Shown: positions 51,976-62,441, counted from the stretch's first letter. The stretch: DNA of 64,000 nt from Paenactinomyces guangxiensis (GCF_016055185.1 NZ_JAECVR010000012.1:62001-126000); one strand, 5' to 3'. Notes: generated by a model from the letters alone, not told the origin. Translations and numbers: made by a program.

Positions 51976-51999
51976 AAAAAAAGACCCCATAGGGTCTAG
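51976..51999 (-). terminator. Terminator of the leftward GNAT gene
   Basis: TAGACCC-tat-GGGGTCT hairpin followed, reading left, by a run of seven T. Confidence 0.8.
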
Positions 52000-52568
52000 A
52001 GAAGATTATTGTTCAAGATTGGATTGTTAAATTCGGAAGCTAAGCACTCCATAAAAATAACGTCCCATAAACGTCCCCGCATAAAATGGGCCTGTCTTCT
52101 ACGCCCGCATTCCATAAAACCTGCCTTTTCATACACTCGTATGGCAGATTTGTTAAACTCATACACTTTAAGCATAACATTATGAAGTCCAAGAACATAA
52201 AAAGCATAACTAAGTATTAACTGAGTTGTTTCTGTGCCAAATCCTTTGCCTCTGCATTCCTCTTCACCGATGATGATCCCAAATTCTGCTGTCCGGTTTT
52301 GGTGATCAATGTCTGCAAGGTAAGTAATTCCAATCGGACGCATATTCCCTTTCTCATAGATGGTGAAAAAAACGTGGTTGCTGTCTGGCTTGGCGAAACC
52401 TTCAAATGAAGCTACTTGTTCATCAAGGGTCACTGGTCTTGATACAGCTAAGTTTCGAGTTGTCTGAAAGTCATTATTCCATTTTTGATAAAGCGGACAT
52501 AACTCTCGTGACAGTGGCCCCAGCGAAACTAAACTCCCTGAAAAATTAATAACAGGCTTATGGTCCAT
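51996..52568 (-). CDS. GNAT acetyltransferase (RimJ/RimL type)
   Basis: 190 aa. FGIIIGEEECRGKGFGTETTQLILSYAF-like motif A (RGKGFGTE binds acetyl-CoA) and LKVYEFNKSAIRVYEKAGF. Acetylates an N-terminal or small amine; substrate unknown. 52569-53056 shows no convincing gene. Confidence 0.88.
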   Translation of the reverse strand: MDHKPVINFSGSLVSLGPLSRELCPLYQKWNNDFQTTRNLAVSRPVTLDEQVASFEGFAKPDSNHVFFTIYEKGNMRPIGITYLADIDHQNRTAEFGIIIGEEECRGKGFGTETTQLILSYAFYVLGLHNVMLKVYEFNKSAIRVYEKAGFMECGRRRQAHFMRGRLWDVIFMECLASEFNNPILNNNLL

Positions 52569-53056
52569 ATCACTTCATTCCTCACACTTTTTGCTAAAAT
52601 CCAGAATGTTCAATTTCACCGTTTTCCCCATTCGCAATTATCTGCACGAATTGGATAAAAAATAAAGCGGCAAAACTGCCGCATATTTCCTTGTGAAAGA
52701 GGTGTACCAACGAATCCCTGATCCTTCGATCCTAGTATTTCATCATAAGGAAATGTTACTATCATGTCAATGTTTGAACGATTTGTTAAATAAAAATTCT
52801 TCCCCCCCTCTTCCAGTTCTCCTTCAATTATCCTCTATCGGTGACTTTCACAACAGGGAAACTTCTTTATTCTGTTCTTATTTAACTGCTTCTTCCCCAC
52901 CACCGCCTCTATTGTCGAAATCTGAACCGCCACCCCCCTTTCCCATCCCCGATAACCGGAAATCATTACAGCTTGCTCGCTATTAAGAATCATCCATAAA
53001 AGTGATTTTAGTTAAAAAGTGATGTATACTATAGATCAGGAGTTTTTTAGTAGGAA

Positions 53057-53974
53057 GTGAGTGCAACTGCCATGGCAAACGAAAAAAACACGTATCAAAT
53101 TCTTTTATTCTATAAATATGTACCCATTGATGATCCTGTTGGCTTTGCCGACGAACATCGTGCCTTTTGCCAGAAATTAGGGATAAAAGGCAGGATATTA
53201 GTTGCCCATGAGGGGATTAATGGCACTCTGTCCGGTACTTTAGAGCAGACACAAAGTTATATCGATTTCATGCGCCAGCATCCTTTGTTTCATGACATGC
53301 ATTTCAAGGTGGATGATCATGATCGTCATGCTTTTAAAAAGCTTTTTGTACGCCCTAAAAAAGAACTGGTTACATGGCGCTTTGAAGAAGATGTAGACCC
53401 GAATGAACTGACAGGTAAGCGTCTTTCTCCCAAGGAATTTTACGAGCAACTACAACAAGATGATGTGATCGTGATCGACGGACGCAATGATTATGAATAT
53501 GATATTGGTCATTTTCGCAACGCCATCCGTCCAGGTGTAAAAACTTCCCGTGAATTTCCGGAGTGGATTCGCAAAAACTTGAGCCATTATAAAGACCGGA
53601 AGATTATTACCTACTGTACGGGCGGAATTCGATGTGAAAAATTGACTGCCTTTATGTTAAAAGAAGGCTTTAAGGATGTGGCCCAGTTAGAAGGCGGCAT
53701 TATCAGCTACGGAAAAGACCCTGAAGTAAAGGGTAAACTGTTTGACGGAAAATGCTATGTATTTGATGAGCGAATTTCTGTCCCGATCAATCAGGTTGAA
53801 GAGAAAATTGTAGGGAAGTGTTACCACTGCGGCAAACCTGAAGACAGATATATCAACTGTGAGTATGACATGTGTCACAAGCAGCATATTTGTTGCCCTG
53901 AATGTGAAGAGAAGCACCAGGGGTATTGCTCAAAAGAATGTGAAGAACAAGATATGGTTCAATATGAAGGTTGA
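53057..53974 (+). CDS. trhO: tRNA uridine-34 hydroxylase (rhodanese-like)
   Basis: 305 aa. N-terminal acylphosphatase-like domain ([11 protein letters not shown]), then rhodanese domain with [10 protein letters not shown] active-site loop, then a C-terminal Cys-rich zinc region ([25 protein letters not shown]). Hydroxylates U34 of tRNAs in relatives. The start is GTG 53057 or ATG 53072. Confidence 0.93.
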   Translation: MSATAMANEKNTYQILLFYKYVPIDDPVGFADEHRAFCQKLGIKGRILVAHEGINGTLSGTLEQTQSYIDFMRQHPLFHDMHFKVDDHDRHAFKKLFVRPKKELVTWRFEEDVDPNELTGKRLSPKEFYEQLQQDDVIVIDGRNDYEYDIGHFRNAIRPGVKTSREFPEWIRKNLSHYKDRKIITYCTGGIRCEKLTAFMLKEGFKDVAQLEGGIISYGKDPEVKGKLFDGKCYVFDERISVPINQVEEKIVGKCYHCGKPEDRYINCEYDMCHKQHICCPECEEKHQGYCSKECEEQDMVQYEG

Positions 53975-54003
53975 AGCCTCTTCTCATTTATTTAACTGAA
54001 TAT

Positions 54004-54041
54004 AAAAAACCGATCCTTTAAACGAAGGGATCGGTTTTTTT
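54004..54041. terminator. Bidirectional terminator between trhO and the secreted protein
   Basis: AAAAACCGATCC/GGATCGGTTTTT-like stem with A-run and T-run on either side; the convergent genes share it. Confidence 0.85.
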
Positions 54042-54052
54042 GCAGCCAAACG

Positions 54053-55282
54053 CTATGGTCGCACTGAATAGAGTACCCGCTTACCCGGATACTCGGTAAG
54101 GGTCCACAGTTCATTCTTGGCCGGCCAGTAGTATAAATCCTCAGGCCCGATTCCAGCGGTACGATAGGTGGGTGTTCCACCCGGCTTGCTTTTGTATAAC
54201 TTGCCGTTATTGGTACTTCCCGCGCTGGTCATTAGATACCAGGTTCCATTGAGCGCAAGCGCTCCCTGTGCATGAGCCTTTGGAACTCGATAGGCTTCAC
54301 TGGCATACACCCTACCATCGGCAGATGTTTTTAACTCTCCCGTTGAAGCATCCAGCGGCCATCGGGCCATACGACCGTACAACGCAGGATCGTTCTCTGG
54401 ATTAGGCGGGTTGCAGTACTCACCTGTAATGAGTGAATCAGGCACTGTACTCCGGTCAAGTCCAACGAAACTAAACCGAGGAGGTCCATCAGGTTCACAA
54501 CTTGACCCGGTTTGTTGCCCCGGAACTGTCCAGGCACCCACTTGCGCCATTACATACCGATAGCCGTGTCCATAGTAAATACCATTATGACGGCCGATAA
54601 GATCCTTATTTGATGTGTTTCCATTTGAACTGGCTCCTAGGTCAAAAACATATCTCATATCAAACACACGGAACCCTTTAGTGGTATCCACCACATATAA
54701 ATAATTACCATACCACACAATGCCGCCGGCATGAATTTTAACTGCCCGGTAGCTTGGGTTGCCATAAGAGTTAGTGTAGGGTTCAACAAGCAACACATGT
54801 CGATATTTTCCTGTAGCCGGGTCGAGAAAACTAACTCGTACTCCTTTACTCTTATGGTACCAGCTTACCAAAATGGCACGCTTACTTCCCCATAGATCAT
54901 CATCCTGTGCGTCACCAGTACCAGTGATGCCCTGAGGATACCACTCCTCCGTGTTATTATCCCCACTATTAAAACACCAGCGATCAATCACGCCGGATAC
55001 ATTGGTTAGTGCTGCCGAATTGCAGTCGGGAATCGCTGTCCGGTTCGCTTCGTCAAGCAATTTCTGGATTCCGCTTTTTGACAGTTGGCCATCAAGCTTG
55101 GCTGCCTCCCCAGGGAGATGTGTATTGGTGCGTTGGAGGACAAATGGAGCCGTACTGACCGGAGCCATAGGTTCTTCAGTTGCATATACGGACTGAACGG
55201 GGAACAGAAATGAAACCGTGAGCAGCACTGCAGTTAGAACTCCCGGTAAATCAAACCAGATCCTTTTCCCGCGTTGAACCAC
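54053..55282 (-). CDS. Secreted protein of actinobacterial type
   Basis: 409 aa with a signal peptide (1-34, ending VYATEE). The mature part has GDAQDDDLWGSKRAILVSWYHK, YRHVLLVEPY, HAGGIVWYGNYLYVVDTTKGFRVFDMRYVFDL and YYGHGYRYVMAQVGAW, strongly reminiscent of secreted proteins of Streptomyces; a beta-propeller is likely. Function unknown. High Gly/Tyr/Trp content unlike neighbours; lateral gain is possible. Confidence 0.75.
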   Translation of the reverse strand: MVQRGKRIWFDLPGVLTAVLLTVSFLFPVQSVYATEEPMAPVSTAPFVLQRTNTHLPGEAAKLDGQLSKSGIQKLLDEANRTAIPDCNSAALTNVSGVIDRWCFNSGDNNTEEWYPQGITGTGDAQDDDLWGSKRAILVSWYHKSKGVRVSFLDPATGKYRHVLLVEPYTNSYGNPSYRAVKIHAGGIVWYGNYLYVVDTTKGFRVFDMRYVFDLGASSNGNTSNKDLIGRHNGIYYGHGYRYVMAQVGAWTVPGQQTGSSCEPDGPPRFSFVGLDRSTVPDSLITGEYCNPPNPENDPALYGRMARWPLDASTGELKTSADGRVYASEAYRVPKAHAQGALALNGTWYLMTSAGSTNNGKLYKSKPGGTPTYRTAGIGPEDLYYWPAKNELWTLTEYPGKRVLYSVRP

Positions 55283-55531
55283 TCAAACACACTCCTTCTA
55301 TTGTTGGATAAACAGGAGAAGAACTCTTCACATAAATTATTCTATCATTCATACTATTCTGGGTCAAAAAATAGGATAATCCTTAGAGTCAATTACCCTG
55401 GCAAGCAAACGACCGGTTTTGTGTGGCTGTTTTTTGTACTTTTTTCAAATACACCCCTGAGGAGAGCCTGTTCAGGATACACTTAAATACGTAACACTGG
55501 TGAAAAGTAAATCAAAGAAAGGGAAGAGCAT

Positions 55532-55720
55532 ATGATAATTTTCTCCACAATTGTCCTGTGTATTATTGCTTTCGTACTTACATTTAAATTAGGAACCACT
55601 CAGAGCCCAGCACAAAATGAGAATTATGATCAAAGCAGAGGCAAAACTGTACGGCTATTAATTATTATTTATGTAGCAGCGATTCTCACTGGCATCGTTC
55701 TAGTTTATACCTTTCTCTAA
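55532..55720 (+). CDS. Small two-pass membrane protein (62 aa)
   Basis: Hydrophobic segments at 2-19 and 42-61 flank a polar loop. AAGGGAAGAG precedes the ATG. No family recognised. 55283-55531 has no other gene. Confidence 0.6.
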   Translation: MIIFSTIVLCIIAFVLTFKLGTTQSPAQNENYDQSRGKTVRLLIIIYVAAILTGIVLVYTFL

Positions 55721-55796
55721 AAATTTATTGGAGGATGATTGTTGATAAGGATGGGATCGAAGTTTACTTTTTATCCAACGTTTAAATAGATCATGA

Positions 55797-55840
55797 AAAC
55801 ACGCTATTCTTTTTTCCCTTCGACAAGAATAGCGTGTTTT
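55797..55840. terminator. Strong bidirectional hairpin
   Basis: 15-16-bp arms (AAAACACGCTATTCTT and its complement). 55841-56239 holds only a short coding-like scrap (MSALGMLLPNAVEPFANTLD). Confidence 0.7.
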
Positions 55841-56239
55841 CAATACCTGGAATTCTATTTTATTGGCTCAAGTACCAATACATCATGGCGAGGTGTGTAC
55901 GGATTGCAAGTGCCGATTTAAACCTTTTCACACCAGTTAAACGCTATTATGTCAGCTTTAGGAATGTTGCTTCCCAATGCAGTTGAACCCTTTGCAAACA
56001 CCCTGGATCGAATGGCAGGCCAGATCGGTTCTTAGATAGATGAATGGATACGGAGAATAAAGAGTAGATACTAACGGAAACTTACCATGGGACTATAAAC
56101 AATGATAAAATAATGGTTGAAGTCATACTTGCACCTCGCCCGGCAGCGGCGAGCTTTTTGTTTATGACAGGTGGACATGCAGGCTTGATGATCAACATAC
56201 AAGATAATAAGAATGGCACTGTCAGGAGGTGTATCGTTC

Positions 56240-57328
56240 ATGTCATCAAAAGTCGTTTCCAGGCGTCTTTCCGAAAGCGTAAATCGTATCGTGAGTCAAT
56301 TCCCGGAGGAAGTTCAAGAATTTTTTTTGGAAATGATTAGTGCTGACAGGTCCGTTCAAACCATTGCCAATTACGCCTATGATTTCGCTCTATTCTTCGA
56401 CTTTTTGTCTGAAAAAAATAAAACGCTTTATCAGGTTGACCCCATGACCATCAAAAGATTTTTCAGGCATATCGAAAACGGATATGAGCGGACCGTCCAT
56501 GTAAAATTAAAGAAAAAAGATCCGAAAACTGGAGAGATAAAAGAAGAATGGGTTGAAAGAAAACACTTTCGTGAAAACTCCCGCAGCGGCAAACACAGAA
56601 AAAGGGCCTCACTCCGCTCCCTTTTCCGTTATTTGGTCAAAACTCATGTACTTGAGCGGGATCCGATGGAAGAATACGAAGACGCTACACTGAAAGCGCG
56701 GTCCCGACAAAAAGTACCGGTTTTCCTTACCAGGGAAGAATCCATGCGATTAATCAGAGCTGTTAATACCTATCACCAAAAGAAGAAAAAAAGAAAAATA
56801 CAGACCTGGCCGGAAGCAAGAGACTTAGCCATCATCCTCATGTTTTTAAACACCGGGATGCGGGTTTCGGAACTGATCAACCTGAATATGAACAGTATTC
56901 AGACTGATGGGAACCTGTTTCGAGTGATTATCATAGGAAAAGGCGGAAAGGAACGAATGTTAAAATTAAACGGGAGAGCCGTGGAAGCACTCACAGATTA
57001 TCTAGAGCGGCGTCCCCGGGAACAGATCGCATCGGGTCATGAAGAAGCATTATTTTTAAATAAAAATTACAAACGGATCAGCCGAAAAGGAGTTTCAGAA
57101 ATTATACGCAAATACGTACGCGAGGCAAATCTCCCTCCCAAAGCAACAACCATCTCTCCGCACAAATTACGCCATACTCTTGCCACCCTGCTCTTGTCAA
57201 ACGGGGAAAACTTACGTGTTGTTCAGGAGATTCTGGGTCACTCAAGCATTCAAACAACTCAGATCTATACACATGTGATTAATTCAGAAAAAGATGATGC
57301 CTTGGATCGTTTAAACAATATATTATAA
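56240..57328 (+). CDS. Tyrosine recombinase (XerS-like)
   Basis: 362 aa from ATG 56240 behind AGGAGG. A core-binding domain (SVQTIANYAYDFALFFDFL) with an unusual basic insertion (RTVHVKLKKKDPKTGEIKEE), then the catalytic Arg in TGMRVSEL, HKLRHTL, LGHSS and Tyr in QIYTHV. The intact length and place next to lexA suggest a resident chromosomal recombinase, perhaps dimer resolution, rather than a mobile element. Confidence 0.85.
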   Translation: MSSKVVSRRLSESVNRIVSQFPEEVQEFFLEMISADRSVQTIANYAYDFALFFDFLSEKNKTLYQVDPMTIKRFFRHIENGYERTVHVKLKKKDPKTGEIKEEWVERKHFRENSRSGKHRKRASLRSLFRYLVKTHVLERDPMEEYEDATLKARSRQKVPVFLTREESMRLIRAVNTYHQKKKKRKIQTWPEARDLAIILMFLNTGMRVSELINLNMNSIQTDGNLFRVIIIGKGGKERMLKLNGRAVEALTDYLERRPREQIASGHEEALFLNKNYKRISRKGVSEIIRKYVREANLPPKATTISPHKLRHTLATLLLSNGENLRVVQEILGHSSIQTTQIYTHVINSEKDDALDRLNNIL

Positions 57329-57400
57329 CGGCATGAAAAGCACTCTCATTGAAAACAACTCACTCCAAAAAGCGAAACATAAATATTTTGCCAATAATAA

Positions 57401-57439
57401 GAACTAACGTTTGTTCTTTTCCTCTCGTTCATGTATACT
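57401..57439 (+). promoter_or_regulatory. lexA promoter with SOS box
   Basis: GAAC-TAAC-GTTT (57401-57412), one mismatch from the Gram-positive LexA box GAAC-N4-GTTC, overlaps the -35 TTGTTC (57411-57416); 17 bp on is TATACT (57434-57439). Autorepression expected. Confidence 0.75.
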
Positions 57440-57493
57440 ATAAATAAGATTTCTTGGTAAATCGGCGAAATTCAAAAAAAAGGGGATGAAAAA

Positions 57494-58117
57494 ATGAGCA
57501 AATTGTCGCCGCGTCAGCAATCGATCTTAGAGTACATACAAAAAGAAGTACAAGAAAAAGGCTACCCTCCATCGGTCCGGGAAATTGGAGAAGCAGTTGG
57601 TCTCGCTTCCAGTTCTACAGTTCACGGCCATTTGGCCCGATTAGAGAAAAAAGGATATCTGCGTCGTGACCCCACAAAACCTCGGGCGATTGAACTTTTA
57701 AAACGTGATGATATTCCTAAAAAAATTCAAATTGATACGGTGATGGTGCCACTGGTTGGTAAAGTAACAGCCGGAGAGCCGATTACAGCAGTTGAAAACA
57801 TTGAGGATTACTACCCTCTGCCCCGACGCATCGTCGGAGATGATCAAACGGTGTTTTTGTTGTCTGTGCAAGGAGACAGCATGATTAATGCCGGAATCCT
57901 TGACGGCGATTATGTTGTGGTACGGCAACAGCGAACTGCAGAAAATGGAGACATTGTTGTAGCTATGACACCTGAAGAAGAAGCAACGGTAAAACGTTTC
58001 TTTAAGGAAATAGATCACATTCGTTTGCAACCGGAAAATGAACGCTTATCTCCAATTCTGTTACCGAACGTAACTATCCTGGGGAAAGTGATCAGCTTGA
58101 TTCGTGAAGTAGTATAA
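57494..58117 (+). CDS. lexA: SOS repressor LexA
   Basis: 207 aa. Winged helix ([32 protein letters not shown]), self-cleavage site Ala93-Gly94 (VTAGEP), catalytic Ser129 (GDSM) and Lys167 (TVKRF). Represses DNA-damage genes until RecA filaments trigger cleavage. GGGGATG before the ATG. Confidence 0.97.
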   Translation: MSKLSPRQQSILEYIQKEVQEKGYPPSVREIGEAVGLASSSTVHGHLARLEKKGYLRRDPTKPRAIELLKRDDIPKKIQIDTVMVPLVGKVTAGEPITAVENIEDYYPLPRRIVGDDQTVFLLSVQGDSMINAGILDGDYVVVRQQRTAENGDIVVAMTPEEEATVKRFFKEIDHIRLQPENERLSPILLPNVTILGKVISLIREVV

Positions 58118-58126
58118 AATATGAAG

Positions 58127-58157
58127 AGTCCTCACTTCGGCAAGTGAGGACTTTTAT
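58127..58157. terminator. lexA terminator
   Basis: AGTCCTCACTT-cggc-AAGTGAGGACT then TTTATTAT. Confidence 0.85.
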
Positions 58158-58206
58158 TATCTTCCAGAAAATATGCTCCAAATCAAAACAAATTTTACGA
58201 TTGCAT

Positions 58207-59382
58207 TTAACTGGATACGCTTACCCATTTTCCGGTTTGTACAGACCTCTCCACGGCTTCCAAAACCATTTGGTTTTTAAGGCCGTCCTCAAAATTGGGA
58301 GATGGGCTGGAGCCTTTGGCGATCCCGTTCATCAGTTCTGCCATGAGATTGATAAAAGTGTGCTCATAACCGATGATGTGTCCCGCCGGCCAGTAAGCCC
58401 CGGCATACGGATGGTGCTCCTCCGTACAGTTAATTGTGCGAAAGCCCTGCAATCCCGGCTCATCATCTACCAAGTAGACCTGAAGGTTGTTCATGTTTTC
58501 CATATCCCAGCGAATTGAACCCTTTTCCCCATTGATCTCAAAGCGATTTCCGTTGCGATTCCCGCCCGCAAAGCGAGTTGCCTCGAAAACACCGATCGCT
58601 CCGTTTTCAAAGCGGGCCAAAAATGCTGATGCATCGTCTACATTCACTTCACCCATCTGTCCGTTCTTCACACTCGCGCTCAATCCCCCGCTCATTTCAC
58701 CAAGCGGACGTTCTTTAATAAAGGTCTCCATCATCCCGACTACTTCTTTGAACTCTCCAAGCAGGAAACGAGACAGGTCTAAAATATGGGCTGCAATGTC
58801 ACCGAGTGCACCTGAGCCGGTTACCTCTTTGCGTAAACGCCAAACAAGAGGAAATGTTGGATCCATAATCCAATCTTGCAAATATTGGGCGCGAATATGA
58901 TAGATTTTACCCAGCCGCCCTTCATCGATGAGCTTTTTGGCAAATTGCACTGCTGGAGCATAACGATAGTTATGACAGACCATATGAACGACACCCGCTT
59001 TTTTCACAGCTTCTACCATCCGTTTTGCTTGCTCAACAGTCATCGCCAGCGGCTTCTCACAAAGCACATGCTTACCCGCTTCTGCGGCGGCAATGGCCAT
59101 CTCTGCGTGGACATGGTTAGGTGTCACAATATCAATCAAATCGATGTCATCACGTTCAATTAAACTCCGCCAGTCAGTATCATAAGAGGCCCAGCCCATT
59201 TTCCTGGCTGCTGCCTCCACCCCTTTTTCATCCCGGCCGGCAATTGTTTGAAGAACAGGAGTCAGTGAGGTATCGAAGAAATAAGGGAGATCACGGTACG
59301 CGTGACTGTGTGCTTTTCCCATGAATTTGTGACCAATCATACCCACCCGCACATATTTTTTCTTTAGGTCCACCCTATTCAC
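58207..59382 (-). CDS. Gfo/Idh/MocA-family oxidoreductase
   Basis: 391 aa. An N-terminal Rossmann domain (VGMIGHKFMGKAHSHAYRD; IDIVTPNHVHAEMAIAAAEAGKHVLCEKPLA with the catalytic EKP Lys) and a C-terminal domain containing GALGDIAAHILDLSRFLLGE. Oxidises a sugar or inositol derivative with NAD(P); substrate unknown. Stands alone. Confidence 0.93.
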   Translation of the reverse strand: MNRVDLKKKYVRVGMIGHKFMGKAHSHAYRDLPYFFDTSLTPVLQTIAGRDEKGVEAAARKMGWASYDTDWRSLIERDDIDLIDIVTPNHVHAEMAIAAAEAGKHVLCEKPLAMTVEQAKRMVEAVKKAGVVHMVCHNYRYAPAVQFAKKLIDEGRLGKIYHIRAQYLQDWIMDPTFPLVWRLRKEVTGSGALGDIAAHILDLSRFLLGEFKEVVGMMETFIKERPLGEMSGGLSASVKNGQMGEVNVDDASAFLARFENGAIGVFEATRFAGGNRNGNRFEINGEKGSIRWDMENMNNLQVYLVDDEPGLQGFRTINCTEEHHPYAGAYWPAGHIIGYEHTFINLMAELMNGIAKGSSPSPNFEDGLKNQMVLEAVERSVQTGKWVSVSS

Positions 59383-59437
59383 CGGCCTTTCTTTGATCTA
59401 CAGACCGCTTTTGGTAATCTCATTGTTTTAAACATTT

Positions 59438-60946
59438 TTACTGCTGATCAGATAAATAAACCCGGTGTTCTGCAAAGAATTTGGAAAGATCTCGTCCGCT
59501 TGTTTGCTCCATAATCCGCATAAAATCTTCGGTAGTGGCCACAGCAAATTTTTTCTCTTTAAAGTAAGCTTGCATCGAACGGTAAAACTGCTCATCACCT
59601 AATTCTTTTCGCAAATCATTTAAAGTCCGGGCTCCATAAGAGTAGATTGTATAATAATAAGCATCGATTCCCTCATCCCCGCGAGCCGTGAAATCGGAAA
59701 CCTTAGATGATAAGTGATAGTAAGGGTCATCAGGGGGAGCTGTAGTCAGTTGATCCAGTCTTCCATTGTACAAAGCAGCTGAGAAAGTGGCAAAAGACTC
59801 ATCCAGCCAGGGCTCATCATATTCGTTGTTTCCTATAATTCCATAGAACCATTGATGACCATTTTCGTGAGCAGTCACCGATTTGACTCCTGCTTCAGTG
59901 CTTTGATCAGTAATAGAGATCATAATGAGTTGCGGGTACTCCATCCCGCCAAACCAACCTTCCATACTGACTACATCCAACTCCGGCCAGGGATATTGAC
60001 CAAATTTTTCGCTGAAGAGATTGATACTGTCAATGCCTGACTCTAACATCGCATCCGCAAATTTTGCATGTTGATCCGTATAGTAAACATTGACTTTTAC
60101 TTTCCCTGCCATTCCCGATTTCACATGATAGGAAGGGTCCATTTCCATTGCAAAATCACGGACATTTTTCGCCTTAAACCGATGGGTGGCCAGGTTACCT
60201 GTAACGCGAGGTTTACCAACTTCGGTACCTGTTGTCGCAATCACCTGTGATTTATCTGTTGTAACTGTAACATCAAAATTACCGGTTAACGAATAGAAAC
60301 TCTCACCGTATGGGAAGTAAGGGTCGATATTCCAACCTTCTTCATCATAAACAGCCAGAATTGGAAACCAGTTACCAAGCGAAACTGTGGAGCCATACCA
60401 ACCAAAACGGTCTTGTGCGTGAGGAACGGAGACAGAAAACTTCATTTGGACAGAAGCTTTTCTGCCTTGTTTCAGTGAAATTTTCTGAATATGCAAGGCT
60501 GTTTCTTTTAGTTCAAAGTCCGCCTTTTTCCCGTTTACTTGAACCGATTGTACATTCATGCCGCCACCATTCTCCTTAAACACAGCGGCATTTCCCCAGA
60601 GGTTAAAGTACAAATCTTTCAATTCCCGGTTAAGATTATTTGTGAACCGGACAGTCATGGTTCCTTTTATCGTATGCGCTTGACTGTCATAAAACACATT
60701 CATTTTGTAATCAGGATGAGAAGGTCCAACTTCGCCTTTTTTGCCACGGTCCGTGGAGGGATACACAAATTTTTGCCGTAGATCTGTTTTTGAAATCTCT
60801 TGATCAGGTAGCTGATAAGCACCTGGTTCAATGTTCCTTGGAGTTGAATTGGCAAAAGCGATACTTGGAGTGAGAACACTTCCAATTAATAGTGAAGTTA
60901 TACTGGCTGCTTGAACAGAATATTTGATAACCTTTTTCCAATTCAT
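59438..60946 (-). CDS. Secreted M1-family metallopeptidase
   Basis: 502 aa from ATG 60946 behind GGGGAGGG. Signal peptide (about 1-32), then a beta-rich domain and the gluzincin core: GGMEYPQ substrate motif, HENGHQW zinc motif, and the third ligand Glu in WLDESFA 19 residues on. Cleaves peptides outside the cell; aminopeptidase activity is presumed. Confidence 0.9.
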   Translation of the reverse strand: MNWKKVIKYSVQAASITSLLIGSVLTPSIAFANSTPRNIEPGAYQLPDQEISKTDLRQKFVYPSTDRGKKGEVGPSHPDYKMNVFYDSQAHTIKGTMTVRFTNNLNRELKDLYFNLWGNAAVFKENGGGMNVQSVQVNGKKADFELKETALHIQKISLKQGRKASVQMKFSVSVPHAQDRFGWYGSTVSLGNWFPILAVYDEEGWNIDPYFPYGESFYSLTGNFDVTVTTDKSQVIATTGTEVGKPRVTGNLATHRFKAKNVRDFAMEMDPSYHVKSGMAGKVKVNVYYTDQHAKFADAMLESGIDSINLFSEKFGQYPWPELDVVSMEGWFGGMEYPQLIMISITDQSTEAGVKSVTAHENGHQWFYGIIGNNEYDEPWLDESFATFSAALYNGRLDQLTTAPPDDPYYHLSSKVSDFTARGDEGIDAYYYTIYSYGARTLNDLRKELGDEQFYRSMQAYFKEKKFAVATTEDFMRIMEQTSGRDLSKFFAEHRVYLSDQQ

Positions 60947-61149
60947 AAAAGCCCTCCCCAATTTGTTCAACCTCTTATTATTAATTAGACATGCGAAGAG
61001 ATTGACCCTTTTGGATATTATATAATTTTTATTAATAATCAGCATTTTATTTTTATAAATTTACAACTATCAAAACTGCCGCCTGAATCTGATCAAATAG
61101 AACAAATCATAATCCAGGATTTTATAAAATTTAGCCTTCCACTAAAAAG

Positions 61150-61190
61150 GCCCAGTGACAGGGTTGCTGTCATAGACCGCAAAGTAGATT
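61150..61190 (-). repeat. Inverted copy of the 40814-40854 fragment
   Basis: Reading left it encodes IYFAVYDSNPVTG, as at 40815. 40 of 41 bases match. It lies in the 505-bp gap 60947-61451, which also has a Zur/Fur-like sequence near 61271-61289 and a terminator, but no gene. Confidence 0.75.
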
Positions 61191-61361
61191 ACTGAATATG
61201 TAAATGGTACTAAAGCCTACTGATTAGGCTTTTTATTTCCAATTTTCTAGTAAATAGATTAGAATAGAAATGATTACCATTACAAAAAATGGGAGAGGAG
61301 TTTATGAAGGGGTCCTGCCGTTTTTTCGCGGATTTCATACGCTAAGAAACCAAATGAACAG

Positions 61362-61400
61362 AAAACCCGGCTCTCCACTACGCTAAGGGAGTCGGGTTTT
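61362..61400. terminator. Terminator beside the phosphotransferase gene
   Basis: AAAACCCGGCTCTC/GGGAGTCGGGTTTT with an 11-base loop. Confidence 0.75.
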
Positions 61401-61451
61401 GATATTTAGGATATTAACAACTTAACGTTCGGTGATTTGATTTCGTTATAG

Positions 61452-62441
61452 TTACCAAGGCTGTTGGAATCCTACTCTTAGCTCATCACGAACCCTTGAT
61501 AAATGAGATCTCAAATTATCCATCCAAGAAGGCTCATTGCTAATGTTGCGGTCTTGCAATGAGTGCAAAATTCTTGAAAACCGATATAAGTTTGAAACCC
61601 TTTCAAATCTAGGCATTTGGTCTATTAATGATTCATCCAAGGTCATAATAGAGTGGTATCCTCTTAAGAATGCTTGAAAATAAATTTCTGCTTTCTCTTT
61701 TTCTAATTCTTTCAAATCCCTCAAAGCTAAAATAATATCCATCACATACCAATGGTACATGGAATCATCAAAATCAATCACGTTAAATTGAGCAGTTCTT
61801 TCATTCCAAAAAATGTTGTCTAGTTCAAAATCATAGTGGATCAAACCGTAATTTTCTTCCGTAGTCGGTAGAGTATGCAGCCACTTTTTGATTCGTTTCA
61901 ATTCGTCTATAGCTTCTGTTTCTTGCGGATGATCACGCAAGACGGACTCAATAGATTGCAAAGCATCTTTCCAACTCTTACGCATTGTATCTAGATGTAG
62001 GGGTTTAAATGTCTTAGATAAATGGTGTAAAGTGGCCAGCGATTTTCCCCATTTTTCAAATTGCATTTCTGATACTTTCTGTATATCCAGTGAAACACCC
62101 TTCGCTTGATTAAAAACAACAGCATAATAAGTACCGTGTGAAGTATGCAAAGCTTCCACTAAATTACCATTCTTCGAAAGAATCGGCATTACGGTGGGAT
62201 AATGATGAAGATGTAAATATTGCATGAAATCGAGTTCTGCAGTAATTTGTTGGATGGATCTTTCTTGTTCATGCGTAAATCTTAAGAAATACATAGCGTC
62301 ATTGTGTTTAAATTTGTACACAAAATTGGAACTTGCACGCCAAACCTGCAATGTGTTCTCGCTATGTTCCCAGAACTGGATCAAATCTTGAGCAACTGAG
62401 TCCAAAGCAAGACCAAGTACCATGGTTCTTAATCTCATCAT
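61452..62441 (-). CDS. APH/choline kinase-like phosphotransferase
   Basis: 329 aa. LIHYDFELDNIFW is the catalytic HxDxxxxN motif and VIDFDDS supplies the metal-binding Asp. Members phosphorylate aminoglycosides, homoserine, choline or spore-coat sugars; the substrate is unclear. GGGAGGC before the ATG. Confidence 0.88.
   Translation of the reverse strand: MMRLRTMVLGLALDSVAQDLIQFWEHSENTLQVWRASSNFVYKFKHNDAMYFLRFTHEQERSIQQITAELDFMQYLHLHHYPTVMPILSKNGNLVEALHTSHGTYYAVVFNQAKGVSLDIQKVSEMQFEKWGKSLATLHHLSKTFKPLHLDTMRKSWKDALQSIESVLRDHPQETEAIDELKRIKKWLHTLPTTEENYGLIHYDFELDNIFWNERTAQFNVIDFDDSMYHWYVMDIILALRDLKELEKEKAEIYFQAFLRGYHSIMTLDESLIDQMPRFERVSNLYRFSRILHSLQDRNISNEPSWMDNLRSHLSRVRDELRVGFQQPW

Noticed and set aside
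52693-52986. 97-codon rightward ORF
   Set aside because: Pro/Ser-rich low-complexity product, weak GTG start and no recognisable domain; probably chance.
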